Program-made: the position numbers and the translations under genes
From: Siphonodentalium dalli
Lineage: Eukaryota > Mollusca > Scaphopoda > Gadilida > Siphonodentaliidae
DNA length: 64,000 nucleotides
NCBI GenBank assembly: GCA_032622095.1
Contig: CP136068.1
Span: 6,239,314 to 6,303,313 of the forward strand
Reading direction: 5' to 3'
Notes under the pieces: model-generated
The model's input: the letters and a program-made list of their open reading frames with translations, nothing else
Told to the model about the DNA's origin: nothing
Database searches by the model: none
Shown here: positions 1 through 12,176 of the stretch, piece by piece
Position numbering within the stretch: position 1 is the first letter of the stretch
Layout of the letters: the number at the start of each line of letters is the position of its first letter

Positions 1-195
1 CAACGATCAGCATATGCACCATGCAGGCAATTCTTTAAGGATTGGCCATTTATAAATGAACAATCGGAACCCAAAAAGGCCATTAGTATATGGTCAATCG
101 CAAACACGCGTGGTAGATTGTCCATTTACAAAGAACAATTAACGCTAATCAATGTTTAAGGGATCAATTTAATTTAAATTTAATTTTTATTAATA

Positions 196-300
196 AATAA
201 CGGAGATATTTGAAGAAGTGTGTTTGACGAAATAACGGAGATATTTGAAGAAGTGATTTTACAGAGCGGAAATATTTGAAGAAGTGTTTTTAAAGAGCGT
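196..300 (+). repeat. Short tandem repeat, about 30-36 bp, three copies
   Basis: The string GGAGATATTTGAAGAAGTG occurs at about 202 and 237, and a one-base variant (GGAAATATTTG...) at about 268. Spacers between copies differ, so the unit length is uneven. Confidence 0.8.
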
Positions 301-859
301 AACCCAAGCCTCCCCAAGCTCACCCACCCACCCAATAGAGGAATTTGACTTTAATTTCACGAGAGTTGATCTATTGTGGTGTTGCAATTTCTCATACAAA
401 TCGCCGTTATTTAGTAAAGTTACATTCTTTATATAGTTAGTACCCTTCAGACATGCAGTATTATCTACACATGTCGTGATTTAGTGGTCAATCCCAAGCT
501 CACGTGCCACGTGTTGCAATATTAATCATTAATTAATGAAAATTTAGGTACTGATTGTCCATTTATTAATGGTCAATCTTATGCGCATTAGGGGCAGCAT
601 GTGTACACATAAATAGCAAATCAGTTCTAACCATGTTCTCCTTCGACATTCGGTCACCCAAAATATTCCAATCAATCGATAGTGTACACCAATAATACTG
701 ATGGCTCAGAGTAAATGGAGTTATTCATCTTGTGGTAGGGATTGTATCTTGGACATACGCGACATACCACAGACCCACTGGCATGTGTGAGTTCAACATG
801 ACTGTGTCATTCAAGCTTGGGCTTAGGTTGCCTGTCATTTACATGATGATGTATCCAGA

Positions 860-914
860 GGGTGAAGTTAGTGATGCTATCACGCATAGCGAGCTAGCAT
901 CGCTAAATTCACCC
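860..914. repeat. Hairpin (inverted repeat) 1 of a related pair
   Basis: The arm GGGTGAAGTTAGTGATGCTA pairs with TAGCATCGCTAAATTCACCC across a short loop, with two mismatches. A diverged second copy lies about 290 bp downstream. Confidence 0.75.
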
Positions 915-1145
915 TATGGGGACCTCATTCTGCTTACGCCTCATATTCTCAGGAAAGTTTCTTAATTATCATATTTCTGTAGACACTTCTTCACACAGAT
1001 TCTATTTCTTTTTTAGTTTAGTTTCTAGCGGAGGTTTTGATTTAGATTCCATTTTAGCACAATAATGCATAACGCATAACTACGTATCAATACTATTCAC
1101 AATGACAACAAGCCTGAGTTTAGTGTGCCTGTTATCTGCCGAATG

Positions 1146-1212
1146 ATGTCCCATGGGTGAATTTAGTGACGCTATAGCGGGATAGTATCACAAAATTCAC
1201 CATCTGACATAA
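1146..1212. repeat. Hairpin (inverted repeat) 2 of a related pair
   Basis: The arms read ATGTC..ATGGGTGAATTTAGTGA and its imperfect complement TCACAAAATTCACCAT..GACAT. The core GGTGAA-TTAGTGA-GCTA is shared with the hairpin at 860-914, so the two look like members of one small foldback family. Confidence 0.65.
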
Positions 1213-1360
1213 TCGAGGTTCTCAATGGGTGTACATCACAATATTCTCCATTTGGGTACCTCAATCTGAGTCTATGTCTTCCATTCTAGCCCACACTAAT
1301 CTCAGACTTGTTGTCATTGTGAATAGGGTGATTAGTTTCTATCGGTGTGACTAAACACCG

Positions 1361-3420
1361 CCCGGACCAGCCCGGACCAGCCCGGACCAGCCCGGACCAG
1401 CCCAGACCAGCCCGGACCCCCCATATGGACTATATGATTGATTTTAGGGCAATATAAATGAAGGGGTGTCATGGAAACCCACTCAGGGTCGCTATTAACC
1501 CTCAAAATGCCGACATTGGCGAAAAATTTCGCCGCGAAATGAAGCTAACAGCGCGGCCCGCCCCTGCTGTGTCCAGGTGTGATTTTAGTATTCATATCTG
1601 TGCGAGGGTGTTAATGAAACCCAAGTACACACGGAGAGTGGTCAAGGTCAAACGGAAGTGCCGCTTATTAACCCCTAAACTTTCCAGATTCAGCCAGAAT
1701 TACAAAATTGCGCCCCCAATAAACAAACTCACAGCCCGGACCCCCTTAATGTCCTCGTACTTCTAATAACCCCTCACATATGTGTTGTGGAACTACCCTC
1801 GACTACACTCACGAAGATACAAGGGCGAATCGACCACGAATATCTGGCAATTAACCCCCAAAATGCCGCCATCGCCGATTATGTTTACCGATAACGACGC
1901 TGACAGCCCGGACCATATCGGACCATCCGTGTCCAGCCCGGATCCCCCATATGGACTATATGAGTGATTTTAAGGCAATATAAGTGCAGGGGTGTCATGG
2001 AAACCCACTCAGGGTCGCTATTAACCCTCAAAATGCCGGCATCGGCGAAAATGTTCGCCGCGAAATGAAGCTAACAGCCCGAACCGCCCCTGCTGCGTCC
2101 AGGTGTGATTTTAGTATCCATATCTGTGCGAGGGTATTAATGAAACACAAATACGCACGGAGAGTGGTCAAGGTCAAACGGAAGTGCCGCTTATTAACCC
2201 CTAAACTTCCCAGATTCAGGCCAGAATTACAAAATTGCGCCCCCAATAAACAATCTCACAGCCCGGACCCCCTTAATGTCCTCGTACTTCTAATAACCCC
2301 TTACATATGTGTTCTGGAACTACCCTCGACTACACTCACGAAGATACAAGGGCGAGTCGCCCACGAATGCCTGGCAATTAACCCCCAAAATGCCGCCATC
2401 GCCGATTATGTTTAGCGATAACGACGATGACAGCCCGGACCAGCCCGGACCATCCCGGTCCAGCCCGGACCCCCCCCCATATGGACTATATGAGTGATTT
2501 TAAGGGCAATATAAGTGCAGGGGTGTCATGGAAACCCACTCAGGGTCGCTATTAACCCTCAACATGCCGGCATCGGCGAAAATTTTCGCGCGAAATGAAG
2601 CTAACAGCCCGGACCGCCCCTGCTGCGTCCAGGTGTGATTTTAGTTTCCATATGCGTGCGAGGGTGTTAATGAAACCCAAATACGCACGGAGAGTGGTCA
2701 AGGTCAAACGGAAGTGCCGCTTATTAACCCCTAAACTTCCCAGATTCAGCGAGAATTACAAAATTGCGCCCCCAATAAACAAACTCACAGCCCGGACCCC
2801 CTTAATGTACTCGTACTTCTAATAACTCCTTACATATGTGCTGTGGAACTACCCTCGACTACACTCACGAAGATATAAGGGCGAGTCGCCCACGAATGCC
2901 TGGCAATTAACCCTCAAAATGCCGCCATCGACGATTATGTTTACCCATAACGACGCTGACAGCCTGGACCAGCCCAGACCATCCCGGTCCAGCCCGGACC
3001 CCCCCCATATGGACTATATAAATGATTTAAGGCCACTATGAAGGGTCGCTATTAACCCTCAAAATGCCGGCTTCGGCGAAAATGTTCGCCGCGAAATGAA
3101 GCTAACAGCCAGGACCGCCCCTGCTGCACCCAGGTGTGATTTTAGTATCCGCATCTGTGCGAGGGTGTTAATGAAACCCAAATACGCACGGAGAGTGGTC
3201 AAGGTCAAACAGAAGTGCCGATATTAACCCCTAAACTTGCCAAATTTAGTCAGAATTAAAAAATTGTGCCCCCAATAAACAAACTCACAGCCCGGATCCC
3301 CTTAATGTCCTCGTACTTCTAATAACTCTTTACATATCTGTTTGCGGAACAACCTCGGCTACACTCACGGAGAAAGCCCACGAAAGTCTGGCAATTAACC
3401 CCGCCATCGCCGATAAGGCA
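1361..3420 (+). repeat. Satellite-like tandem array, unit about 528 bp
   Basis: The marker CATATGGACTATAT recurs near 1422, 1948, 2479 and 3007, giving periods of about 526, 531 and 528 bp. There are three full units and a fourth that decays after about 3400. Each unit begins with a run of the 10-mer CCCGGACCAG (five copies at 1361-1420, fewer in later units). Open frames of 60-143 codons recur at the same place in every unit, but they are interrupted differently and show no domain, so I treat the array as non-coding. Confidence 0.9.
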
Positions 3421-4310
3421 AGGTGCATATTCAGTAATTTAACTTTCTGAGATATAAGGGTTACAATATATATTAAGAAGAAGCACAATAAACCATAATA
3501 GGAAGTATACAAATTGAATAACATTATATTCATAATATTAAAATATGGAAGTGCAATAAAAGGTCGCTGACCAAAATGTCCCCCGACGAAGGTGGCAGGT
3601 TTGAATGAGTTACGGGTTTCAGATCCCTGTACCACAAACTGTAGGAGGAATTGATTCACTAAATATGGTGTACATCTTCAATGTGTCCAGAAAGGGTCAA
3701 TAACTCTAAAATAAAAAAAACATAAAACATTTATATGTCAAAAAGTGGCACTTACGCTGCGAAAAAACATTAAACATTAAACAAATTGACTGTACAAAAG
3801 ATGCGTCCCAATATGTACGATTTTATGTCGCAATAGGGCAACAAATACGCTAAAATGAGTCTGACTGAACTCAAAATCGGAAGAGCGCAGGTTCGCATGC
3901 TGGTTGACATATGTGCCAAGTTAAAAAAAAATTCTGAAAATTGACGATATACACAGGGGGGTAGTAAACAATTTGCAGGAAGGTATGCCGTTTTTATTTT
4001 GCATCTGGCATTTTCGAGGGTCCAAACCTGCAAACAAAATATTTGTTTACTCCCTATTTGTTTTACACACACCCCCAAATTTCACAAATTTTTGCCCGAA
4101 ACCGCATGAAACCCTACACATATTGCTCACACCACTGGGAACTTATCACATGTAGTCCAATTGACAGTTTAACTAGTTTTAATGAAAAATGAAAATTTAA
4201 TTTTTTCAAATGCTGAGTGATGGTTCTTTTGTCTACCACATAAATGTCTTATAATGGAAAGTCTGAAGCATCGATGAAGTGGAAAAATATAGTAATCATT
4301 CAGAAGCTGA
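3421..4310. other. AT-rich intergenic DNA, no gene seen
   Basis: Only low-complexity AT-rich sequence is visible. A minus-strand open frame at 3770-4078 has no domain, and no exon-like signal surrounds it. Confidence 0.5.
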
Positions 4311-4471
4311 TACAGTAATGCCCTAAAAAATCGACCCCTTAACCACAGAATAATTATGGGGGACTACAGCTTTCCGGTTAACGGCAACACGCCATTTTTC
4401 TGACTAAATCCTGAAAAGTTACCCATTATTCTGCTGTGGTTAAAGAGTCGATTATTTAGGGCATTACTGTA
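4311..4471. mobile_element. MITE-like foldback element with TA target duplication
   Basis: The element runs from CAGTAATGCCCTAAA to its inverted complement TTTAGGGCATTACTG and is flanked by TA on both sides. The arms continue imperfectly inward (AATCGAC..TTAACCACAG with CTGTGGTTAA..GTCGATT) to about 50 bp each. A CAGT terminus, TA duplication, 160-bp size and no coding capacity fit a non-autonomous Tc1/mariner-type element. That assignment is inference from the termini. Confidence 0.75.
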
Positions 4472-5640
4472 GCTACTCCATATACTAGCTAGATCAATAG
4501 TATAAGCCATAATATGCATCCAATTTTAATATAATCTTACGTGACAGGTAATTGAGCAACCACAAATTTTATGTATATTAAGTTGAATATTACAATAATT
4601 ATATGATGTTACGTACATGTACTTCCTGTACTACATTACATGGAGAGATGTCTGTATCATCACATTAAAATATAATGTTAGAAAATGGATTGAGATAATC
4701 GTATATAGTCACCAATAGCCTGGTTACTAGTACCTGACACTGCCCATCTTGTGAACTATTCAAACCCAACATTAAATTGCTGAATACTTCTGCCCAACCC
4801 GACCAAACTACCAATCCTGAGTTAAAATTTATTTATTAATTTCAGACAAAATTATGGTTAAATTGTCCTGGTAGTTTGATATTCCACCAATATTTATGGA
4901 GAAATGTGTTATTTTGAGACAAAACATAGAAAGAGGATATATGTGTTTTTTTGAGTTAATACCATATAGTTATGTCATGAGTGACTAGTAATGGAAATAT
5001 CTACTTTCAATGAGCGCCGCATGTCTCAAGTTGAACATTGGAAATTCCACTAGTCACGAATGAAATACTATGGGATTCACGTAAAACACCATATGATCTA
5101 TTTCTTATAGGGGCTGGTTGATCTTGGCGTAGACTGCTATATAATTATATATACATCGGGATGTACATGTATATTATGAACATTATTCCGGTTATGTTCA
5201 GTCCAAACAAATGACTAAAGTTCGAACATCATAAAATAACAGCTGGAAACCTAGTATGAATTGAACTATGGTTGGTTCTCAAGCCTATATATCCCTGCAC
5301 GTCAGAATAAAATGCCATTAAATAGCATAAGTAGCTTGAGGATGGAAGTGAACCATCATACCGCAGTGAATCAACCACACCCTCAGGTCATCGATGCCTG
5401 CAATCGTGCTACCACAATAACAGGTTTTTCATGAATGTAGAAATAAAGTAGTAGGTACAGTATGTACATGTATATATATCAGCGATTTTAATTATAATTT
5501 CAATTGGATATAAGTGGAAAGTCACTTTAATATTTGAGTTGGACATATATTATCTTCAATGAAGACAATCAGTACAACAACCGATGTAGAAACGGAAATT
5601 GTTGCCTGAGTGGAATGAAGTGTTGTGAATGTGAAGTGCT
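4472..5640. other. AT-rich intergenic DNA with a small inverted repeat
   Basis: No gene is seen. At 4981-5056 an inverted repeat (GTGACTAGT...ACTAGTCAC, with GGAAAT/ATTCC extending the arms) encloses about 45 bp. The rest is unremarkable. Confidence 0.5.
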
Positions 5641-7418
5641 GCTTTAATAAAATATGGATTGGGTGGAAAAGAAATGTCAATTTAAAGATACGGGCGGCGT
5701 TGGCGGTGGGTATGTTGTTAAAATATTCACCTCCGCCAAAAATAGAAAGATTAGTAAAGGAACTCACAAACTTGCCCAGCAATCTACCGGCTGGACCACC
5801 GGGGGGGGGGACTCTGACAAAAGACAACCTATTTTATATATACATTTAAAAAAAATTGTTTCATTACTCTATATATTGCCTATTTCAAATATCTATATAT
5901 TACCCCGTTCCAATAAGAAACTATTGACTATGATTATCTAATTAACGATACTATATCCAGCCACCCACCCCACCCGGGTATTACCCACTGTCCACGTTTC
6001 ATAGACTTTAAAAAAGCTTTCTATGATATATTCGCGGCACATGAGATGTTCAAATTATAAACATTTTATTTGATGATTGACGTGTCTACTCATCGTGGCA
6101 TCAATTACTATTCCTTGGTTTGATAACCTATTAATACCCATTCACAGACGTTCTAGCCACTGGGCCACGCACGTCATTATCAATTTTAAGGGTGGAGGAA
6201 AGACCGCACGGTGGCTTAATTTCGCCGAGATATAGTTCCGCTGCGTATGGGGGCCGCCGATCCCCGGAAAGCAACTCACAAACTTGCCCAGCAATCTACC
6301 GACTGGACCACGGGTGAGGGGACTCCAACAAACGACAACCTATTTTATATATACATTTAAAAAATTGTTTCATTACTCTATATATTGCCTATTTCAAATA
6401 TCTATATATTACCCTCTTCCAATACAAAAATGTTGACTATGATTATCTAATTAACGATACTTTATCCACAGCCACCCCACCCCACCCGGGTATTACCCAC
6501 TGTCCGCGTTTCATATACTTTAAAAAAGCTTTCTATGATATATTCACGGCACATGAGATGTTCAAATTATAAACATTTTATTTGCTGATTGACGTGTCTA
6601 CTCATCGTGGCATCAATTACTATTCCTTGGTTTGGTATTTAAGTCAGGACTGGTGTGGAAATTTTAGCTACCCCCTCCTGTTTCATAACTATTACCACGA
6701 CAGTACAGTCATGGTACCATGCATGCTATGCCATGCATGCATAATATTACTGTTGAAACGATAATATTTTATATCAATCATGATCTAAACGTCATTTTAC
6801 CAATCAGATTATAAAGAAATAATTGTGTTTGCAACACGTTATATTAACAATATATTAATGCCTATTTGCAAACGACAACCTATTCTATATATAAATTGAA
6901 AAAGTTGTTTTGTTAACGATAACCTATTAATACACATTCACAAACAACATTGTGTTTGCTTTATTAGGGTTCACAGACGTTCTGGCCACTGGGCCACGCA
7001 CGTCATTATCAATTTTAAGGGTGGAGGAAACACCGCACGGGGGCTTAATTTCGCCGAGATATAGTCCCGCTGCGTATGGGGGCCGCCGATCCCCGGAAAG
7101 CAACTCACAAACTTGCCCAGCAATCTACCGACTGGACCACGGGGGGGGGGGGGGGGGGGGACAACAACAAACGACAACCTATTTTATATATACATTTAAA
7201 AAATTGTTGCATTACTCTATATATTGCCTATTTCAAATATCTATGTATTACCCTGTTCCAATAAGAAACTGTTGACTATGATTATCTAATTAACGATACT
7301 ATATCCACAGCCACCCCACCCCACCCTGGTATTACCCACTGTCCGCGTTTCATATACTTTAAAAAAGCTTTCTATGATATATTCACGGCACATGACATGT
7401 TCAAATTATAAACATTTT

Positions 7419-7707
7419 TATAAAGGAGGTACGGCACAGCAGCAATGTTATATATGTTATGCCTCCGAAACATGGCGAGCATTGCTCTTAGAACATGCTT
7501 GGGACTATACAACACACCAGGCGCATATTTTTAGAAGCAAATTTGATTTTTGAGACAATGCACATTTTTTGAGATTGGGGTTGCTTCGGTGGCCGTGTGG
7601 TATTGACGTCGGACTTTGAGTCGCAAGGCGCGCTCGCCGTCGGGCCGAGGTTCGCATCCCACCGAATCTCAAAAACTTTGCATTGTCTCAAAAATCAAAT
7701 TTGCTTC
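7419..7707 (+). mobile_element. 289-bp insertion with 12-bp target duplication and hairpin end
   Basis: In this third copy of block X the sequence is interrupted, and TATAAACATTTT is present on both sides (7407-7418 and 7708-7719). The other copies have it once, so insertion with a 12-bp target-site duplication is directly visible. The right 175 bp (7533-7707) forms a long hairpin: 30-nt arms beginning AGAAGCAAATTTG pair perfectly, then pairing continues through TTTTTGAGATT and TCGGTGG. A tRNA-like promoter sits in the loop. The long target duplication favours retroposition (SINE-like), while the hairpin resembles a foldback element. Confidence 0.8.
7586..7665 (+). promoter_or_regulatory. tRNA-like region with pol III A and B boxes
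   Basis: A box-A-like TGGCCGTGTGG (7590-7600) is followed by a box-B-like GGTTCGCATCC (7649-7659), the spacing expected for a tRNA-derived head with a long variable arm. The stretch GTCGGACTTTGAG resembles a degenerate anticodon arm. The TCGGTGG/CCACCGA pairing belongs to the surrounding hairpin rather than a canonical acceptor stem, and the T and anticodon stems do not pair properly. I therefore call it a tRNA-derived SINE promoter, not a working tRNA gene. Confidence 0.6.
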
Positions 7708-8080
7708 TATAAACATTTTATTTGCTGATTGACGTGTCTACTCATCGTGGCATCAATTACTATTCATTGGTTTGTTATTTAAGTCAGGACTGGTGTGGAC
7801 ATTTTAGCTACCCCCTCCTGTTTCAGAACTCTTACCACGACAGTACAGTCATGGTACCATGCATGCTATGCCATGCATGCATAATATTACTGTTGAAACG
7901 ATAATATTTTATATCAATCATGATCTAAACGTCATGATACCTATCAGATTATAAAGAAATTTTAGCTACCCCTCCCGTTTCACAACTCTTACCACGACAG
8001 TACAGTCATGGTACCATGCATGCAATGCCATGCATGCATAATATTACTGTTGATAAGACAATTTATATCAATCATGGATA

Positions 8081-10215
8081 TCTATCATTGCTGAAGCCCC
8101 CGATGATTCCCCCTCCCCACAGGCATATGTATACAACCCTGCCACGCCAAGCACCTGTTGACTATGACGTCATTCAATCGCGCTACTTGCTTTACGTTCA
8201 ACTACGTCATTACGTGCTTTAACAAGTATCGTTTGAAATCATTTGCTGCGATGGATCCGCGGAGTTGGGCTGCGTGTGGTCGTTGATTTCTGAATATTGT
8301 GCACATGTATATAAGATAGATGATACACAGCAATAATTCGAATGGCAGGGATGACGGAATCTACATTGTCTATATAATACTATGGCATGCTTTCACATAA
8401 GGTAACTTAGAATTAGATTTATTCAATATCGCAATTCACACTTAAATTTCATTCATATATGATATATCCTCATCTGCATCGGTTTTATAAAACGAGTAAA
8501 CCTAAGTAACTATATATAGTGATTATTAACATTTGAGAGACCATTTGATTGAATGTGCACCGCATTCAACGCAAATTGCATGGAAATCAATACTAATCCA
8601 TGGCCCTTCCATAAACCACCCCACCCTTATCCCCACTGTATAGTTATGTATATTTACCTAAGCTTTTCGCGACAGTATAGTTGCGTTTAATAACATGTAT
8701 ATATTATTGTTGCATATCTATATCTGCTCAGTAATTGATATTCCATACCATATAAACTGATACCAAGTTGCCAACTTAGGTATCTGGTTGGCTACAACCC
8801 CACCCCATTCAGGATTTTACAACATTACCGCGACAGTATATAGCCACGTTTACGACATATATCCTTACTTCGTTACCACCACTTCAATAATGGTCATACC
8901 ATCGACATTACTGTTACAGTTAATTGTTTACATGTACACCACTGGCTTCTAAATATAACAAATGATTTGATTGACTAACCTTTACCCCCCCCCGTTCTGA
9001 TTTTCATAACATAACCACGTGTTACGACATATGTCGTTACTTGATTACCACCACTCTAATAATGGTCTTGTCATAGACATATTGCCCACCCATATCTTCG
9101 CCCATGGTGGCACAATGACTACATGTAAAAATATATCCACTTCACTGACTTCACTTTATTTAATTATATTTATGTATATGTATTACGTTTGTTTTTGTAT
9201 CGCGCATCCGTCTACATCGCGTGCAGTGCACTCATATCGCGCGCGTTTTTCTTAATATTCTGATCTGGTTGTCCTCAGCATAGAGTTGATTTTGGCCTGT
9301 TTTTGGGCTTGGTGGACGGGAAGGTGATTGGTCGTAATAATCTTTTCGTGACGCGTCATGAGGACCTAGGGTCAGGCGCTCACTCGTCGAAACCGTCTCA
9401 TATAATAATGGACTAATTTCGTCCATTATATAACTCATACGCGCTTCCGAAGACCACCGTAGTCCACTTTTATTTTCTGGCATACCCAACGTTGTAATTG
9501 TGACATATTTCGGCCTGGTCGTAGTAAATCTTTCTCTGAAACATTTCACTGTGCGCTCTCAAAATGCTTAGCGACATTCACAGATCAGAATCACTGTAAT
9601 TTTACTTTTATTTAAACAATAAACCATATATGTATCTGTACCTATTGTTGACTAATATATATCATTGAAAGTTATCACCTATGTTAGTATAGCCAACTCC
9701 CCTCATTAGCGGGAACTCAGGGACTATATACACTATAAAATATTATAGCTTAGTGGATCAGATAAGAAATTATAATTTTTAAGCTACACAGCCACTAATA
9801 ACACAATACCATGGCTTGATGCAAAATGAAGAGCGTTGACTAAATCACTTCCCGAATCATGCCGCGTAAATGTCATATCACGGTGTACGGGGGTAACATG
9901 TACCTGTACTACAATTTGGGAAACATAACAATAAGATATTCCCATATCCTTAATAAATATTGGTGCTATGTTCCTTTCCGGCATGGTATGCATACATTTG
10001 TTTTATACACATATCACGTGAAAATATTCATATATGACGACAGAATGATCAGCCGTTATACTATCCTGCATCCTTTGTTGACCTGTAGATAGCCGAGTCG
10101 ATCCTTCATACTAGTATTTTCCTGCTAGTCCGGTGGGTCGGTATGGTGCTGTCCACCCAGTTTGTAGTTAATATGCCTTGACATCCCCTTTGCCATAATG
10201 GTATAAACCATAAAA
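8081..10215. other. Intergenic DNA with diverged repeats, no gene seen
   Basis: Diverged copies of one sequence, with a GACAGTATA..CACGTTTACGACATAT core and ACCACCACTTCAATAATGGTC downstream, lie near 8660, 8820-8920 and 9005-9090. A short perfect inverted repeat ATAATGGAC/GTCCATTAT is at about 9405-9435. The minus-strand open frame at 9232-9549 (105 codons) has no recognisable domain. No splice-flanked exon was found. Confidence 0.5.
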
Positions 10216-11228
10216 CATATTCATTGATTGCCACATCCGATGATATCCCTAATTTAACTTTAATAGTGACACATTATCACTTGTTGAGACACACACACGC
10301 CTTGGTCTTGAGCTTCAATCAAATATGTCGTGGAACAATCATATAAATGAAATTATAAAGAGAGTAGCATCCCGCTTATCAAAACTCAGAAAATTTAAAT
10401 TCCAACTCGACAGGAAGACATTAGAAAAAATATATAAAACATATATAGTGCCTCTATATGATTACTGGGCATGTGCACCAAAATATAAATTGTATAAACT
10501 TGACCGATTACACATTGATGCAGCCATAATTGTCAGCGGCCTCACGCGCTCAGTATTAGATAAAGGCATCATGGCAGATATCGGCTGGCCCCCGCGAAGA
10601 AAAAGGAGCGAACTTCATAAACTACAAACTATGTATAACATTGTAAATCAGAGGGCCCCTACTTACCTCACTAAAATATCACCACCCAGGATAGCCGATA
10701 TATCCGAGTATGAATTCAGAAATCCCGAACAAGTTTGCACATATTTCAGCAATACTGAGCACTACAAAAAGTCATTTTGTTCACTCAACAGTGAATGCAT
10801 GGAACGACATGCCTTCCGTAATAACAGAAGCTCCGACGATTTTCGATTTTAAAGATTATCTTAGAATAATTGATCCTACCGCTAGACACCCAGTATAGTT
10901 ATATACAGGACGTAGGAAATATAATGTACTGCACACCAGACTAAGAAACTATTGTAGTGATCTTCAGTCTGACAAATTCCAGAACTATATTGCAGGAAGT
11001 CCACGTTGTACGTGCGGCAACCAGTGTGAAGATTCATATCATTACTTCTTTATGTGTCCCCAATAACAGTCAGAACGAACTGAGATGTTTCACATGCTAC
11101 ACAGACAAGGAATTAAATCAACGCATATGAACAATCTACTTGCTGGCATCCCGAATGGTCCTAACAAACAAAATGTGAAACTGTTCAAAATAGTCCAACA
11201 TTTTATCGCGGAGACTAAACACTTCTAG
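10216..11228 (+). pseudogene. Non-LTR retrotransposon (LINE) 3' fragment, C-terminal ORF2
   Basis: Conceptual translation gives the thumb and C-terminal part of a LINE reverse transcriptase: SWNNHINEIIKRVASRLSKL, then YKTYIVPLYDYW, then a block resembling the usual C-terminal zinc-binding motif (CTCGNQCEDSYHYFFMC, pattern C-x-C-x3-C-x5-H-x3-C). It ends with IVQHFIAETKHF and a stop. The reading frame breaks near 10790 and a stop lies at about 11062. A 12-nt deletion relative to copy B lies near 10466. Endonuclease and catalytic palm are missing because the duplication edge cuts the element. Jockey/CR1-group affinity is my judgement from the domain layout. Confidence 0.85.
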
Positions 11229-12087
11229 TTAAATTTCGCGATAAAAAATTAGTTTATCAATTAACACATGTTTTTTTCGCCTCAGCGTAGCATGCACACT
11301 CGGCGTTGTCACCCCCTCCCCCACCAATCATTCTCACTCTCATCCTTCCTCAATGATTTGTTACAATCTTCCATCATTATCTTTCTCATTCACCAAATGC
11401 AGCTGTAAATAAGTTACTTATTGTGCCATTTTGTTGAACAAATTGTTTGTATCAATGTATACCGGAGAGGGGCTCATTCAGTTTTGCAACTTGCTTGTGC
11501 CCCAATACATTTTGTATTATACTACAAATCAAATATGTTTAAAATATTATTTTCCGCTCAGTTTTAAATTCGGACACCCTGGTGCATGCAAGCAGTTACC
11601 AATTGATCATGAAGGTCAATTTAATGGGGAAATTCAGGGAAAATTCAAAGATATATTCCAAATTCAAAATATATTCCAATTCAAATATATTGAATTTCAG
11701 GGGAAAATCAAAATATATTCCAAGTCCCCTGTGCCAGCGAAGTTATGGCATTATAACAAAACACGCTCTTTATTGGGTAACAAAACTCTAAAATTGTACT
11801 TCATATCACTCTCCAAAATATACAGTACTTGTGTTCAACAAGAGACAAAAGCGCCACATATCTATTATATCAGATATAACATGCTCGTGACAATATAAAC
11901 ATTAGCACATACAGAAGTTTAGATAACAGTTGTGATTTCACTACACCTTTATTTGCGGCCGCGAGTCGTAGCCTTTGGCGAAAGTAACAACGTTGATTGT
12001 GATTCTCGCTCGGCTGACCATGGCTATCATCTACGTTCATCATCTACCCCCCGGGCGTTCGACCACGCGATCTCCTCTGGTGGAACA
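11229..12087. other. LINE 3' region and gene upstream DNA
   Basis: The sequence continues as AT-rich DNA conserved in copy B (41847-42674). Just past 11640 copy A carries extra AT-rich reiterations of AATTCAAATATATTCC. Near 11960 a NotI-type GCGGCCGC and GC-richer stretch precede the predicted promoter. Open frames here differ between copies and are not supported as coding. Confidence 0.4.
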
Positions 12088-12095
12088 TTTAAATA
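12088..12095 (+). promoter_or_regulatory. TATA-like box of TSP1 gene A
   Basis: TTTAAATA lies 61 nt upstream of the proposed start codon, in a block kept almost unchanged in copy B (42675-42682). A start site about 30 nt downstream, near the CACGAACAGAATCACAATC stretch, would leave a 5' leader of some 30 nt. No experimental start site is visible from sequence. Confidence 0.35.
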
Positions 12096-12148
12096 CCAGC
12101 GACCCACGAACAGAATCACAATCACTTGTAGAGATATAACATTAGAAG

Positions 12149-12176
12149 ATGAGGATATTTGTCTCCGCGTTATGTG
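12149..12176 (+). CDS. TSP1 gene A exon 1 (start of signal peptide)
   Basis: ATG opens MRIFVSALC and the exon ends one base into the next codon at a consensus donor (TGTG/gtaagt). The ATG, nine codons and donor are identical in copy B, whereas the longer open frame through this place in another frame is not preserved at its start. Spliced to exon 2 it forms a typical signal peptide. This is inferred from splice signal, phase and hydrophobicity. Confidence 0.6.

Larger units (their letters stand above)
1..1360. other. AT-rich intergenic DNA, no gene seen
   Basis: No convincing coding region or splice-flanked exon is visible. The longest open frame (732-965) runs through a perfect hairpin and has no recognisable domain. 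The stretch holds a three-copy short tandem repeat near 200 and two related hairpins, listed separately. Confidence 0.6.
5690..8080 (+). repeat. Mosaic of reiterated blocks (complex tandem repeat)
   Basis: Three kinds of block alternate. Block X, from the CTTGCCCAGCAATCTACCG region through CTATATATTGCCTATTTC to CACTGTCC, occurs at about 5770-6090, 6285-6600 and 7115-7420. Block Y, from GCCACTGGGCCACGCACGTC to GGCCGCCGATCCCCGGAAAG, occurs at about 6150-6275 and 6980-7105. Block Z, from GACGTGTCTACTCATCGTGG through a palindromic GGTACCATGCATGC region, occurs at about 6590-6830 and 7725-7940, with a partial copy at 7955-8080. Poly-G runs interrupt block X at 5800 and 7141-7160. It looks like successive unequal duplications, with one later insertion at 7419. 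Confidence 0.8.

Noticed and set aside
1458-3041. Recurring 60-143-codon frames in the 528-bp units
   Set aside because: They exist because the satellite is repeated; frames differ from unit to unit and show no domain.
3890-3910. B-box-like GGTTCGCATGC suggesting a tRNA
   Set aside because: No box A at proper spacing and no cloverleaf.
7586-7665. Functional tRNA gene
   Set aside because: A and B boxes are present, but the acceptor, T and anticodon stems do not fold canonically.
9232-9549. 105-codon minus-strand frame
   Set aside because: No domain recognised and no splice or promoter context; overlaps a small inverted repeat.
11431-11898. 155-codon frame upstream of gene A
   Set aside because: Broken in copy B and made of AT-rich local reiterations.
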